Positions 24,020-33,400 of a stretch of DNA of 47,901 nt are shown in pieces. This DNA is from an uncultured bacterium (GTDB lineage Bacteria > Planctomycetota > UBA1135 > GCA-002686595). The position numbers and the translations under genes were made by a program. The stretch lies in assembly GCA_938075305.1 (NCBI GenBank), contig CALJGV010000040.1, positions 1-47,901 of the forward strand, read 5' to 3'. How positions within the stretch are numbered: the stretch's first letter is position 1; each line of letters starts with the position of its first letter. The notes beneath the pieces were generated by a model. The model saw only the letters and a list, made by a program, of their open reading frames with translations, ran no database searches and had not been told where the DNA came from.

Positions 24020-25002
24020 GCCCTCGAAAGCCCGGCTTCAACGCGTCCGACACCGGCGCTCGGCTCGAGGCGACCTTCCGGGACGGCGAGTGGTCCGAGC
24101 TTCGATGGGCCGGGGAACCGCTCTCCCTCTCGCCCATGGCCCTCGGCCTCCACTACGGGCAGTCCATCTTCGAGGGCTTCAAGGCGCTCAAGCAGGACGA
24201 CGGATCGATCGCCGTCTTCCGTCCGGCGGACCACCTCGCTCGCTTCGGTCGCACCGCCGCCCGCATGTGCATGCCCGCGCCGCCGGAGGCGGCCCTGATC
24301 GCCGGTGTCCGTGACCTGGTCCGGGAGCGCGCCGACCTCGTCCCGGACGCGCCAGGCTTCCTCTACCTGCGCCCGCTCATGTTCAGCGACGAGCCCGGCC
24401 TCGCCCCGGTCCCCTCCGCCGAATTCCACCTGCTCCTGGCGGCGCTCCCTGTGGATCCCCTCTTCCGGCAGGACGGCGTCCGCCTCACCACCGTGCCGGA
24501 GCACGTCCGCGCGGCACCCGGCGGCACGGGTGCGTGCAAGTGCGCGGGCAACTACGCCGCCGCCATGGCCGGCACCCGGCGAGCCCAGGACCTCGGGCAC
24601 GACGAGGTCCTCTGGCTGGACGCGGTGGAGCGACGGTGGGTCGAGGAGACGGGGAGCATGAACGTCATGTACGTCCGTGACGGACGCCTTTGCACGCCGC
24701 CCCTCGGAGGCACGATCCTGCCCGGGATCACCCGGGATACGTTGCTCCGCCTCGCCGATGCGCTGGACCTCGACGCCGGCGAGTCCCCCCTCGCGATCGA
24801 CGAGGACTGGTCGCAGGTCTCGGAGGTGTTCTCCTCGGGGACGGCCGCCGGAACGACCCACATCCGAAGCGTGACCCACGCCGGCGAGGTGCTCTTCGAG
24901 CGTGACCGCCCAGGACCCGTGGCCACGGCGATCGGCACCGCGTACGAGGACCTGCTGCGGGGCCGTCGAGACGACCCGGAAGGCTGGCGGATGGGGGTGT
25001 GA
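24016..25002 (+). CDS. ilvE: branched-chain amino acid aminotransferase
   Basis: A GTG at 24016, overlapping the ilvM stop (GTGA), gives 328 aa. It is a fold-type IV PLP enzyme of the BCAT2-like type: 'LHYGQSIFEGFKALKQDDG', the PLP lysine in 'GGTGACKCAGNYAAAMAG', 'VEETGSMNVMYV' (Glu that holds PLP) and 'GGTILPGITRDTLLRLA', then the phosphate-binding 'EVFSSGTAAGTTHI'. It moves the amino group from glutamate to the keto acids of Val, Leu and Ile, completing the pathway encoded in this operon. No ilvA, leu genes or regulator are present in the window. Only 20 bp separate its stop from the convergent arylsulfotransferase-like gene, and no strong terminator is seen. Confidence 0.94.
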   Translation: MSPRKPGFNASDTGARLEATFRDGEWSELRWAGEPLSLSPMALGLHYGQSIFEGFKALKQDDGSIAVFRPADHLARFGRTAARMCMPAPPEAALIAGVRDLVRERADLVPDAPGFLYLRPLMFSDEPGLAPVPSAEFHLLLAALPVDPLFRQDGVRLTTVPEHVRAAPGGTGACKCAGNYAAAMAGTRRAQDLGHDEVLWLDAVERRWVEETGSMNVMYVRDGRLCTPPLGGTILPGITRDTLLRLADALDLDAGESPLAIDEDWSQVSEVFSSGTAAGTTHIRSVTHAGEVLFERDRPGPVATAIGTAYEDLLRGRRDDPEGWRMGV

Positions 25003-25022
25003 GCGCCCGGGCCCGCCGGGGA

Positions 25023-26618
25023 TCAGTCCTCCTCGGGCTCGTCGTCGGCGGGCGGGACGTACTGGTTGGTGGGCGGGCCGACGCCGGGGTCTAGGGGGAT
25101 CGCAACGCCCCTGGCGCGGAGCGCGACGATGCCCGGGTGCTCCGGGCCATACCGCAGGGCGCGGAACATGGCGGTGGGCCACTCCTTCAGGTCCTGCTCG
25201 GTGCCCTCGGGCGCGGTGAAGGGGCTGCGCCAGTCCCACACGATCTCGCCGTCGGGGGCGACCTCGAAGACGCGGCCCGGCGCGCCGCTGCAGACCATGG
25301 TGTTGCCGTTGGGCAGGCGCTGCACGCCCGAGATGAACGGTGAGTAGAAGCTCTCCGGCTCGCTCGCGGCCCAGTCCCACTGGGGCTCGGTCGGCCCGAA
25401 GGGCTGCCCCTCCTCCCGGGGGTAGCGGCCCGACTCGTCCCGGGGCGCCCACCACTCCACCACGGTGGACCACTTGCGCTCCCGATTGCCGTTGTTGAAG
25501 ACGATGAGGTTCCCGGCCCCCAGGTAGCCCTCGGGGACCCACTGGACGTTGTGCTGGCCCAGGAGCGGCCGTTCCGCGTGGGCCCCCATGCCGTAGGCGA
25601 AGGGGTTCCCCCAGCGGTAGAGCAGGTCGCCCTTGGGCCCCTTGGCCTCCTCCCGGGAGATGGCGTGGTCGATGATCCAGATCTCGTCGAAGCGCCGGAC
25701 GCTGATGGCGATCTGGTCCAGCTGGGCGTTGTAGGCCACGGCGTTCGTGTGCATCCAGTCGGCGCCCTTGACCCGCGCCTTGCGCGCGGCGTCTGCGGGG
25801 TCCTCCTTGTCTTCCTCGTCGCCCGCCTTGTCGTCGGCCTTGGGGTCGTCGTCGCCGCCATCGTCGCCGCCGCCCGCGTAGCCGATGGCGGCCATCTGCT
25901 TGGCGGCCTCCTCCTGCTCCTCCTTGCTCGGGGGATCAGGGTCGAAGTCCCCGTTGATGTCGATCTTGTGGGGGACGTCGGAGGGGTCCTTCACGTAGCC
26001 CGCGAGGTCCTCGTCGTAGCTCTGCACCACGTGGTCCATGGCGTGCCACGACCAGACGATCTCTCCGCCCTCGGGCCGCGTGGGCTTCACCTCGTAGACG
26101 GCGCCCGCCCACCACTCGTCGCCCTCGAGCAGCTCCGGATCGCGGCCCGCCGCGAGGGCGTCCTCCCGGGTCATCCGGTCCCACGCTACGAAGAGCAGGT
26201 TCCCGTTGGGCAGCTCCTCCACGTCGTGGTGCTGAGAGCCGTGCTCCCCGTTCCAGTCGAAGGTCCACAGGATCTCGCCGTCGTGGCCCAGCTCGAGGAC
26301 CTTCCCGCCGTGGCCACCCGCGTCCTGGAAGAGCGGGTCATCGCCGTACCGCTGACAGGCCAGGACCGTGCCGCGGTCGGTGAGGTAGCAGGAGTCCCCC
26401 GGCTTGAGGGGCGTGTCCCAGTGGTGCACCTCCTCGCCGGCCATGTCCGCCAGGATCACACGCCGCGAGTCGAGGGGCGCGAACAGGGTGAAGCCCGGAT
26501 AGGGGCCCGTGTTCTCGAACCCCGCTCGCGCGGGCATCTCCACCATGGCTGCGGGGCCAGCGGGCTCGGAGCACGACGCGGCGAGGGCGAGGGTGATGAG
26601 GGCGAGGGGTCGAATCAT
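25023..26618 (-). CDS. exported arylsulfotransferase-like (ASST) protein
   Basis: The ATG at 26618 gives 531 aa beginning MIRPLALITLALAASCSEP, a likely lipoprotein signal with Cys17. The body is a beta-propeller: 'GHDGEILWTFDW', 'HHDVEELPNGNLLFVAWD', 'MHTNAVAYNAQLDQIAISVR' and 'GQHNVQWVPEGYLGAGNLIVFNNGN' are the repeated HD/HN..NGN blades of the arylsulfotransferase family. These move sulfate between phenolic esters and acceptors, though many members have unproven roles. Near 265-300 an acidic low-complexity insert (GGGDDGGDDDPKADDKAG and on) loops out between blades. The 41-residue upstream extension is Cys/Arg-rich and was left out. It is located outside the inner membrane. Substrate and sulfotransferase activity are not certain. 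Confidence 0.8.
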   Translation of the reverse strand: MIRPLALITLALAASCSEPAGPAAMVEMPARAGFENTGPYPGFTLFAPLDSRRVILADMAGEEVHHWDTPLKPGDSCYLTDRGTVLACQRYGDDPLFQDAGGHGGKVLELGHDGEILWTFDWNGEHGSQHHDVEELPNGNLLFVAWDRMTREDALAAGRDPELLEGDEWWAGAVYEVKPTRPEGGEIVWSWHAMDHVVQSYDEDLAGYVKDPSDVPHKIDINGDFDPDPPSKEEQEEAAKQMAAIGYAGGGDDGGDDDPKADDKAGDEEDKEDPADAARKARVKGADWMHTNAVAYNAQLDQIAISVRRFDEIWIIDHAISREEAKGPKGDLLYRWGNPFAYGMGAHAERPLLGQHNVQWVPEGYLGAGNLIVFNNGNRERKWSTVVEWWAPRDESGRYPREEGQPFGPTEPQWDWAASEPESFYSPFISGVQRLPNGNTMVCSGAPGRVFEVAPDGEIVWDWRSPFTAPEGTEQDLKEWPTAMFRALRYGPEHPGIVALRARGVAIPLDPGVGPPTNQYVPPADDEPEED

Positions 26619-26744
26619 GGCGATCAACCTAGCGGAACCGATGCGTGGGAGAGCGCACCCTCTGCCGCAAGCCGCCCGCACGGGCGCCCACGCGGCCTGC
26701 TGGTCACAGACGCAGCACCCGCGCGCCCCCCGCGGCTCCACAAC

Positions 26745-27968
26745 TCAGCGAGTGGCTTTGGCCGCCTCGTGGCGCGTGAGCAGCGACTGGATCCTCCGCG
26801 TGAGGTCGCCGCCGTAGTTGGATGTCCGCGCCAGGAGCGACGAGAGCTCCTTGGCGAAGCGCTTGGCCTTGGAGTCCACCACCACGGGGAAGAGCGGGGG
26901 TCGATCCTCCAAGAGCTCCACGTACTCGCTCGCGAGCACCCAGCTGCTGATGCTGCTGAACCCCGAGAGCGCGCCCGCGCGTGCCAAGCGGTCAGGGGTG
27001 TCCTTGGCGAACTTGGCCAGCTTGCTGCGCGGGAACCCGCGCTGGGCGGCGGCCGCGATGGTCGCCAGTCGCTCCATCGAGGAGTACCCCCCTCCCTCGG
27101 CCTCGGTGAACGCGACGAAGAGGTCTCGCTCGAAGCCGTCGACGATGCGGACGAGCGCGTCCCCTCGAGCGGCGACGTCGGGGTCCTTGCGCGCCATGCG
27201 TTTGGCGACCTTGGCGGCGGCCTTGCGCGCCTTGGACCACTCCCCGTCGAAGTAGAGCGCGCCGGTCTCGGCGAGCTCCTCGGGCAGCGGGCTCACGAGG
27301 CGCGGGGCGGGGTAGCGCAGGAGCGCCGCGGAGAAGAGCTCCAGGAGGTCGTCCTCTTCCCCGGGCAGCTCGCAGCTGCCAAGGAGCTCTCCGCTCGGCC
27401 CCATGACCAACCCTCGGGTTCCGCCCGCGGGACTCCAGGGGGAGCCCTCGGGCACCAGGCCGGTCTTCAGCCCCGGCCGGATCGGAGCGAATCCTCCGTC
27501 CCCGTCTGACCCGGAGCTGGACGCCTCCGCCGAGTCGCTGACGGTCCCCTCGGGCGCGTCCTCGCCGCGCTCGTCCTCTGGCTGATCGACCGGCTCCTCG
27601 TCAGGGCCGGGGAGGAGGACCACAGCCACCAACCCCCGGTCGGCGTTGGCCTCCTGGATCGTCCCCAGGAAGTCGAGCTGCTCCGCCCCGCCACGATCGT
27701 TGGGGAGCTGGAGCAGGACCACCACCCGGCCGGCCCAGGCCTCGAGCCCGGCGCCCTTCGGGGGGGCGGGAGAGGACGAGAGGAACTGCGGCCTCGAGGC
27801 GGCCTTCTTCGGCTCCTCCTCGGCCGACCACCGGACGCCCTCGAAGCCGGGCGCCACCTGGTCGGCGCGCGCCCCTGGCACTCCCTGCGGGCCGGCTCCT
27901 CCGGAGGCCTCGGAGGCTTCAAGGCCCGGGGAGGCAAGCAGGAGGAGCGAGCTGAGCAGGAGGGTCAT
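26745..27968 (-). CDS. exported thioredoxin-fold-like protein of unknown function
   Basis: This is a 407-aa protein with a signal peptide (MTLLLSSLLLLASPGLEA). The segment 'WAGRVVVLLQLPNDRGGAEQLDFLGTIQEA' followed by 'GLVAVVLL' resembles the first strands and helix of thioredoxin/TlpA-like folds. The CxxC pair is absent, so it is probably not a redox enzyme. An acidic Ser/Gly-rich insert (~125-160) separates this from 'GGTRGLVMGPSGELL'. The rest is helical ('KARKAAAKVAKRMARKD'), with no family I can name. It lies 126 bp upstream of the arylsulfotransferase-like gene on the same strand, so co-transcription is possible. Confidence 0.6.
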   Translation of the reverse strand: MTLLLSSLLLLASPGLEASEASGGAGPQGVPGARADQVAPGFEGVRWSAEEEPKKAASRPQFLSSSPAPPKGAGLEAWAGRVVVLLQLPNDRGGAEQLDFLGTIQEANADRGLVAVVLLPGPDEEPVDQPEDERGEDAPEGTVSDSAEASSSGSDGDGGFAPIRPGLKTGLVPEGSPWSPAGGTRGLVMGPSGELLGSCELPGEEDDLLELFSAALLRYPAPRLVSPLPEELAETGALYFDGEWSKARKAAAKVAKRMARKDPDVAARGDALVRIVDGFERDLFVAFTEAEGGGYSSMERLATIAAAAQRGFPRSKLAKFAKDTPDRLARAGALSGFSSISSWVLASEYVELLEDRPPLFPVVVDSKAKRFAKELSSLLARTSNYGGDLTRRIQSLLTRHEAAKATR

Positions 27969-28041
27969 GGGCGGTCCGTGGGCAGGGGATGCGAGGCTGC
28001 GCCTCCACCCTACCCACGCGCCCGCCCGTGCCTAACTGAAC

Positions 28042-28068
28042 AGGCGGCGAAAGGCCCCCCGACCGCCT
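28042..28068 (-). terminator. possible terminator of the peptide transporter gene
   Basis: AGGCGG pairs with CCGCCT (6 bp) around a 15-nt loop, downstream of the transporter stop. It is a weak call because the stem is short and no T-tract follows. Confidence 0.3.
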
Positions 28069-28077
28069 CTGCGGTCC

Positions 28078-28109
28078 AGCGGCTCAGCGGCTCAATGGCT
28101 CAATGGCTC
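28078..28109 (+). repeat. four-copy 8-bp tandem repeat
   Basis: Four octamers in a row: AGCGGCTC twice, then AATGGCTC twice. The array touches the stop codon of the minus-strand peptide transporter (28108-28110) and sits in its 3' untranslated part. It could expand or contract by slippage. Confidence 0.85.
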
Positions 28110-29949
28110 AGCGACCCTCGCCAGACGTGTCGACGCCCGCGGCCTGGGGCTCGGCCAGTTCGGACTCGCCTGCGAGCGCGTGATCCACGGACCCGAGGGT
28201 GTCGAGGTGCATCATCTTCTTCACGAGCGGAGAGAGCCCGATCACCACGCCCCCGGCGATCACCGCGGTCCAGCCGATCGTCGTGTAGACATCGGTGACG
28301 GTGGTGACGTAACTGATGGCCTCGGGGCTCCCGGGCACCATCTCCTCACTCCCGCCCTTGAGCGAATCCGACCCCGACGCCGCCGCGATCTTGCCCGCCA
28401 CGAAGTTGCCCGTGGCCGAGGCGAAGAACCAGGTGCCCATGATGATGGACGCCAGGTGCGCAGGGGCCAGGCGGTTCATGGCGCTGAGCCCCACCGGCGA
28501 GAGGCAGAGCTCTCCGGTCGTGTGCAGGAGGTAGATCAGCAGGATGTAGATCACCGGGATCAGCCCGCCGAGCTCTCCCGCCTCCGCGCCGTGGACGAGC
28601 ACGAGGAAGCCTGCGCCCAGCTGGATCATCGCGAGGCCGAACTTCGCCGGCGCCGACGGCTCGATGCCCCGGCGTCCCATGTAGGTCCAGATCGAGGCGA
28701 ACACGGGAGCCAGGAGGATGATGTAGATCGCGTTGATGGACTGGAACATGGACGCGGGGACCTCCCCACCCGCGAGGCTCCGATCCACCATGCGGTCCGT
28801 GAGCAGGCTCAGGGAGCTGCCCGCCTGCTCGAAGAGCGCCCAGAAGAGGATCGAGCCCACCATCAGGAAGGTCGCCGCGAAGATCCGGTCCCGCGACGGG
28901 CTCCGGAAGGTGACCACCTGCTGAAGGGTGGCACCGACGGCCATCAGGCCGCCCACACCCATCAGGCCGCTGAGCGCGGCGCTGGGGAGCCCGACGGGCG
29001 CGAACTGGAGCAGGTAGCCGAGCAGGGCGATCACGCTGCCCGCGATGTAGACCTTCAGCGGTCCCTTGGGCGCGCGGTCGATGGTGCCGTGCGCGAGCTG
29101 GAACGTCGCGATGCCGAGGACGAACAGGATCAGCGCGAGGCCGACGCCCCAGAGCAGGGCCCCGACCACGTCCTGGTTCTGGATCAGGTACCAGCAGAGC
29201 CCCACGGCTCCGACGCCGACCGCGTAGAGGATCCACTCGAAGGGGAGTCCCAGGGACCGGTCCTTGAGCCTGACCTCTGAGGGGGCCTCGCCGCGGCCCA
29301 TGAGGAGCGGCTTACCCCAGATGAAGACCAGCAACCCAAGCAGCATGCCGAAGCCTGCGGCGCCGAACCCGTAGCTCCAGCCGTACTTCTCGCCGAGCCA
29401 TCCGCAGAGGAGCGCGCCGCCCGCAGCGCCCAGGTTGATCCCCATGTAGAAGATCGTGTACGCGCCGTCCCGGCGGATGTCCTTCAGCGGGTAGAGCTGG
29501 CCGACGATCACCGAGATGTTCGCCTTGAGGAAGCCCGAACCCACGATGATGAAGGCGAGGGCGAGCCAGAAGACGCTCAGCGCCGCCGAGTCCGTGCCCC
29601 CATCTCCCTCGAAGGCCATGAAGAAGTGGCCGAGGGTGAGCAGGACCGCGCCGAACAGGACGGCCTTGCGCTGGCCCAGATACCGGTCCGCGAGGTAGCC
29701 GCCCAGCACGGGCGTGATGTAGACCAGCGCCGTGTAGGCGCCGTAGATGACCCCCGCATCGCCGTCCGAGAACAGCCAGTGCTTGGTCAGGTAGAACATC
29801 AGCAGCGCCCGCATCCCGTAGTACGAGAAGCGCTCCCACATCTCTGCGAAGAACAGGACGGCGAGCCCGAGGGGGTGCCCGAAGAACCTCCGGTCGGTGA
29901 TCTCGGGGAGGTCAGGGCCAGGCGCGGTGGAGTTGGCTGCGGGTGTCAT
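28108..29949 (-). CDS. POT-family proton-coupled peptide transporter
   Basis: This is a 613-aa inner-membrane protein with about 14 hydrophobic segments. The first segment carries 'FFAEMWERFSYYGMRALL', the ExxERFxYYG motif that couples proton and peptide movement in POT/PTR2 transporters. 'VLGGYLADRYLGQRKAV' and 'GSGFLKANISVIVGQLYP' are the other family signatures. The late segment 'TTGELCLSPVGLSAMNRLAP' holds the conserved Glu of helix 10. It imports di- and tripeptides with protons. It is divergent from the giant repeat protein. No neighbour suggests a special substrate. Confidence 0.94.
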   Translation of the reverse strand: MTPAANSTAPGPDLPEITDRRFFGHPLGLAVLFFAEMWERFSYYGMRALLMFYLTKHWLFSDGDAGVIYGAYTALVYITPVLGGYLADRYLGQRKAVLFGAVLLTLGHFFMAFEGDGGTDSAALSVFWLALAFIIVGSGFLKANISVIVGQLYPLKDIRRDGAYTIFYMGINLGAAGGALLCGWLGEKYGWSYGFGAAGFGMLLGLLVFIWGKPLLMGRGEAPSEVRLKDRSLGLPFEWILYAVGVGAVGLCWYLIQNQDVVGALLWGVGLALILFVLGIATFQLAHGTIDRAPKGPLKVYIAGSVIALLGYLLQFAPVGLPSAALSGLMGVGGLMAVGATLQQVVTFRSPSRDRIFAATFLMVGSILFWALFEQAGSSLSLLTDRMVDRSLAGGEVPASMFQSINAIYIILLAPVFASIWTYMGRRGIEPSAPAKFGLAMIQLGAGFLVLVHGAEAGELGGLIPVIYILLIYLLHTTGELCLSPVGLSAMNRLAPAHLASIIMGTWFFASATGNFVAGKIAAASGSDSLKGGSEEMVPGSPEAISYVTTVTDVYTTIGWTAVIAGGVVIGLSPLVKKMMHLDTLGSVDHALAGESELAEPQAAGVDTSGEGR

Positions 29950-30418
29950 CGATGTCGACCTTGGCTGGTCGTGTCGGCTCGGGTGCGATCAAGGCCCGGA
30001 GCGGGCCGACGCACGGAGGCCTGAGCGACAACGTCGTCGGGCCACCGCTGAGCGGGGAAGGGGAGCGGAAGAGGAAACGTACCGATGGCCCCGGAGCCCG
30101 AACAGGGACCTCCCTTCAATCACCCCTCCCCCCCCGTGGAGGGGGCAAGAGAGGGGCCCGGAGGAGCGATTCGGCCGGCCGAGGCCCACGCGAGCCCCGG
30201 GGCCGAGGGCCGGGCCTCAAGGAGCCAAGGGGCGGGGGGGGCCTGGGGACACGGCGCGTGCGTCTCAACGCCGCAATCCGGCCTCCTGCGCGTGTCTCGC
30301 TTCGACCCCCGAGGCTGGCAAATCGAGACCCCCACGGCACGCCCGCAAAGCCCCACTAGAGTGAATCGAGGCGCGTACGCGCGCCGCTCCTCTCCTTTCC
30401 CGTCCCTGCGTCGACGAC
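29950..30418. other. intergenic region between divergent genes
   Basis: These 469 bases hold no supported gene. A pyrimidine run followed by a purine run near 30110-30165 can form a 7-bp stem (CCCCTCC at 30123-30129 with GGAGGGG at 30138-30144), and G/C-only stretches follow. Promoters for both the peptide transporter and the giant secreted protein should lie here. Confidence 0.5.
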
Positions 30419-33400
30419 GTGTCGCGCGCTCCCGGCCTGCCTGCCCGCCCCGTTCACGGGGCCCCCATCCCTTCAGGTCCCACGGAACCGCCGCACCCCA
30501 AAGGGGCTCGCCATCCACGTGCCCCCCCCACTGAAGTGCACTCCAGACCTTCCCGGACCCACGAGCAGCCTCGGCTCACGCTGACGCAGGCGCGAGCGTC
30601 TCGTTGGGTACTGGCAGGTGCGCTGCTCCATGCCTTCTGCTCCACCGCCTTGGCGCAGACGACGTTCGGCACACCGCAGATCCTGGATTCGACCATGGAT
30701 GGCGCGTACGACACGGTCGGCGTCGACCTGAACGGGGATGGTCGACTGGACATCGCTGCGGTATCTCGCACCGACAGCCGCGTCGTGACATTCGAGAATC
30801 TGGGGAACGGGTTCTTCGGTAAGGCGGAGGACGTGACGAGCACCCTCGACCGCCCGGTCTGCATCGAGGCCGCGGACCTGGATGCAGACGGAGACATGGA
30901 TCTCCTCGTCGCCTCGCAGGGAGATGACAGCGTCTCGTGGTTCCCGAACCTGGGGACGGGTTCCATCTCGTTCCAGCAGACGATCTCCAGTTCCTCGCCT
31001 GGTGCCCGCAGCGCGTTCCCCGCCGACCTGGACGGCGACGGCGACCTCGACGTCCTGGTGGCTTCTCAGGACGACGACACCGTCGCCTGGTTCGAGAACC
31101 TCGGTCAGGCAAGCTTTGGCCCCCGACAGGTCATCTCGACCCAGTCTGACTTCGTCCAGTCCGTCCGGGCCGGCGACCTCGACCAGGACGGCGACCTCGA
31201 CGTGCTCTGCACCTCGGACCCCGACCGCATCGAGTGGTACAGCAATCTCGGCGGCGGCAGCTTCTCCACGGTGAGGGTCATCTCCCAGTCCGCGTTCCTG
31301 CCCGAGGCCGTACGTGCCGCCGACGTGGACGGCGACGGCGACCTGGACGTGCTGTCCGCGTCCCTGGGGGACGACAAGATCGCCTGGTACGAGAACCTCG
31401 GCGGCACCTTCGGGCCCCAGCAGGTCATCTCCACGAACGCCGACCTCGCCGAGTCCGTCGAGGTCGCTGACATCGACGGGGACGGGCACCTCGACGCCCT
31501 GTCCGTGTCCGCGCTGGACGACAAGGTGGCCTGGTACCGAAACAGCGGCAGCGGCAGCTTCGGGCCCGAGCAGATCATCTCCATCAGCCCCGACTACCCC
31601 GTCGCCCTGGCCACCGCCGACCTCGATGGCGACCTCGACCCCGACATCATCACCGCCTCGACCGGCGATGACACGGTGGCGTGGTTCGAGAACGAGACGC
31701 CGTTCCCCGACTGCAACAACAACGGCGTCAACGACATCGTCGAGATCTACGAGGGGGACGAGCAGGACTGCAACGGCAACCTCATCCCCGACAGCTGTGA
31801 GCTGGCCACGGGAGCAGCGCTGGACTGCAACGGCAACGGGATTCCCGACGAGTGCGAGATCGCAGCGGGCGTGCTGCGCGACTGCAACGGCAACGGCGTA
31901 CCGGACGAGTGCGAGATCGCGGCCGGCACCGCCCCAGACTGCAACGGCAACGGCTTCGTGGACAGCTGCGAGGTGGCCGCCGGCGTGGAGACGGACTGCG
32001 ACGGGAACGGCGTCCTCGATAGCTGTGAGCTCGCGGCGGGGACCGCCAGCGACTGCAACGGGAACGGGATCCTCGACCGGTGCGACGTGGCCGCTGGAAC
32101 CGAGGCGGACTGCGACGGCGACGGGATTCTCGATAGCTGCGAGATCGCCAGCGGCACCGAGGCGGATTGCAACGCCAATGGCATCCCCGACAGCTGCGAG
32201 CTGGCCGCCGGATCGGCGAGCGACTGCAACGGGAACGGGATCCTGGACTCGTGCGATATTGCCGCGGGTCTCGAGGTGGACTGCAACGGCAACGGCGTTC
32301 CGGACTCCTGTGAGCTGGCCGCGGGGACGGCGCAGGACTGCAACGGCAACGGCGTCCTCGATCAGTGCGATCTCGCCAGCGGCGCCGAGCTCGACTGCAA
32401 CGGGAACGGCTTCCCGGATAGCTGCGAGATCGCGAACGGCACGGCCCCGGACTGCAACGCCAACGGCATCCTCGATAGCTGTGAGCTCGCCGCAGGCACC
32501 GCCAGCGATTGCAACGGAAACGGCGTCCTCGATCAGTGCGACCTCGCCAGCGGAGCCTCCGCGGACTGCAACGGCAACCTCATCCCGGACGAGTGCGAGA
32601 TCGCCAGCGGAGCCGAGGCGGACTGTAATGGGAATGGCATCCCCGACAGCTGCGAGATCGCCTCGGGTAACGCCAGCGACTGCAACGGCAACGGCATCCC
32701 CGACGCCTGCGAGATCGCGTCAGGTGCCGCCACCGACTGCAACGCCAACGGCGTCCTGGACGCCTGCGAACTGGCCGCCGGGACCGCGCAGGACTGCAAC
32801 GGGAACGGGGTCCTCGACAGCTGCGACCTCGCCGCGGGGTCCTCGGGTGACTGCAACGGGAACCTCATCCCCGATGAGTGCGAGATCGCAAGCGGCGCAG
32901 AGTCGGACTGCAATGCCAACGGCGTCCCCGATAGCTGTGAGATCGCGGCGGGCGCGGCGGAAGACTGCAACGCCAATGGGGTCCCGGACGAGTGCGAGAT
33001 CTCGAGCGGCTTCGAGGCGGACTGCAACGGAAATGGCGTCCTTGATAGCTGTGAGATCTCTTCAGGTGCCGCCACGGACTGCAACGCCAACGGCATCCCG
33101 GACGGCTGCGAGATCGCCAGCGGAGCCGAGGCCGACTGCAACGCCAACGGCGTCCTTGATACCTGCGAGCTGGCCGCCGGGACCGCCGCCGACTGCAACG
33201 GCAACGGCGTCCTCGACAAGTGTGACCTCGCCGCCGGGACCTCGGACGACTGCAACGCCAACGGGATTCCGGACGAGTGTGAGATCGCCAGCGGCGCCGA
33301 GGCGGACTGCAACGGGAACGGCGTCCCTGACGAGTGCGAGATCGCCAGCGGAGCCGAGGTCGACTGCAATGCCAACGGCATCCCCGATAGCTGCGAGCTC

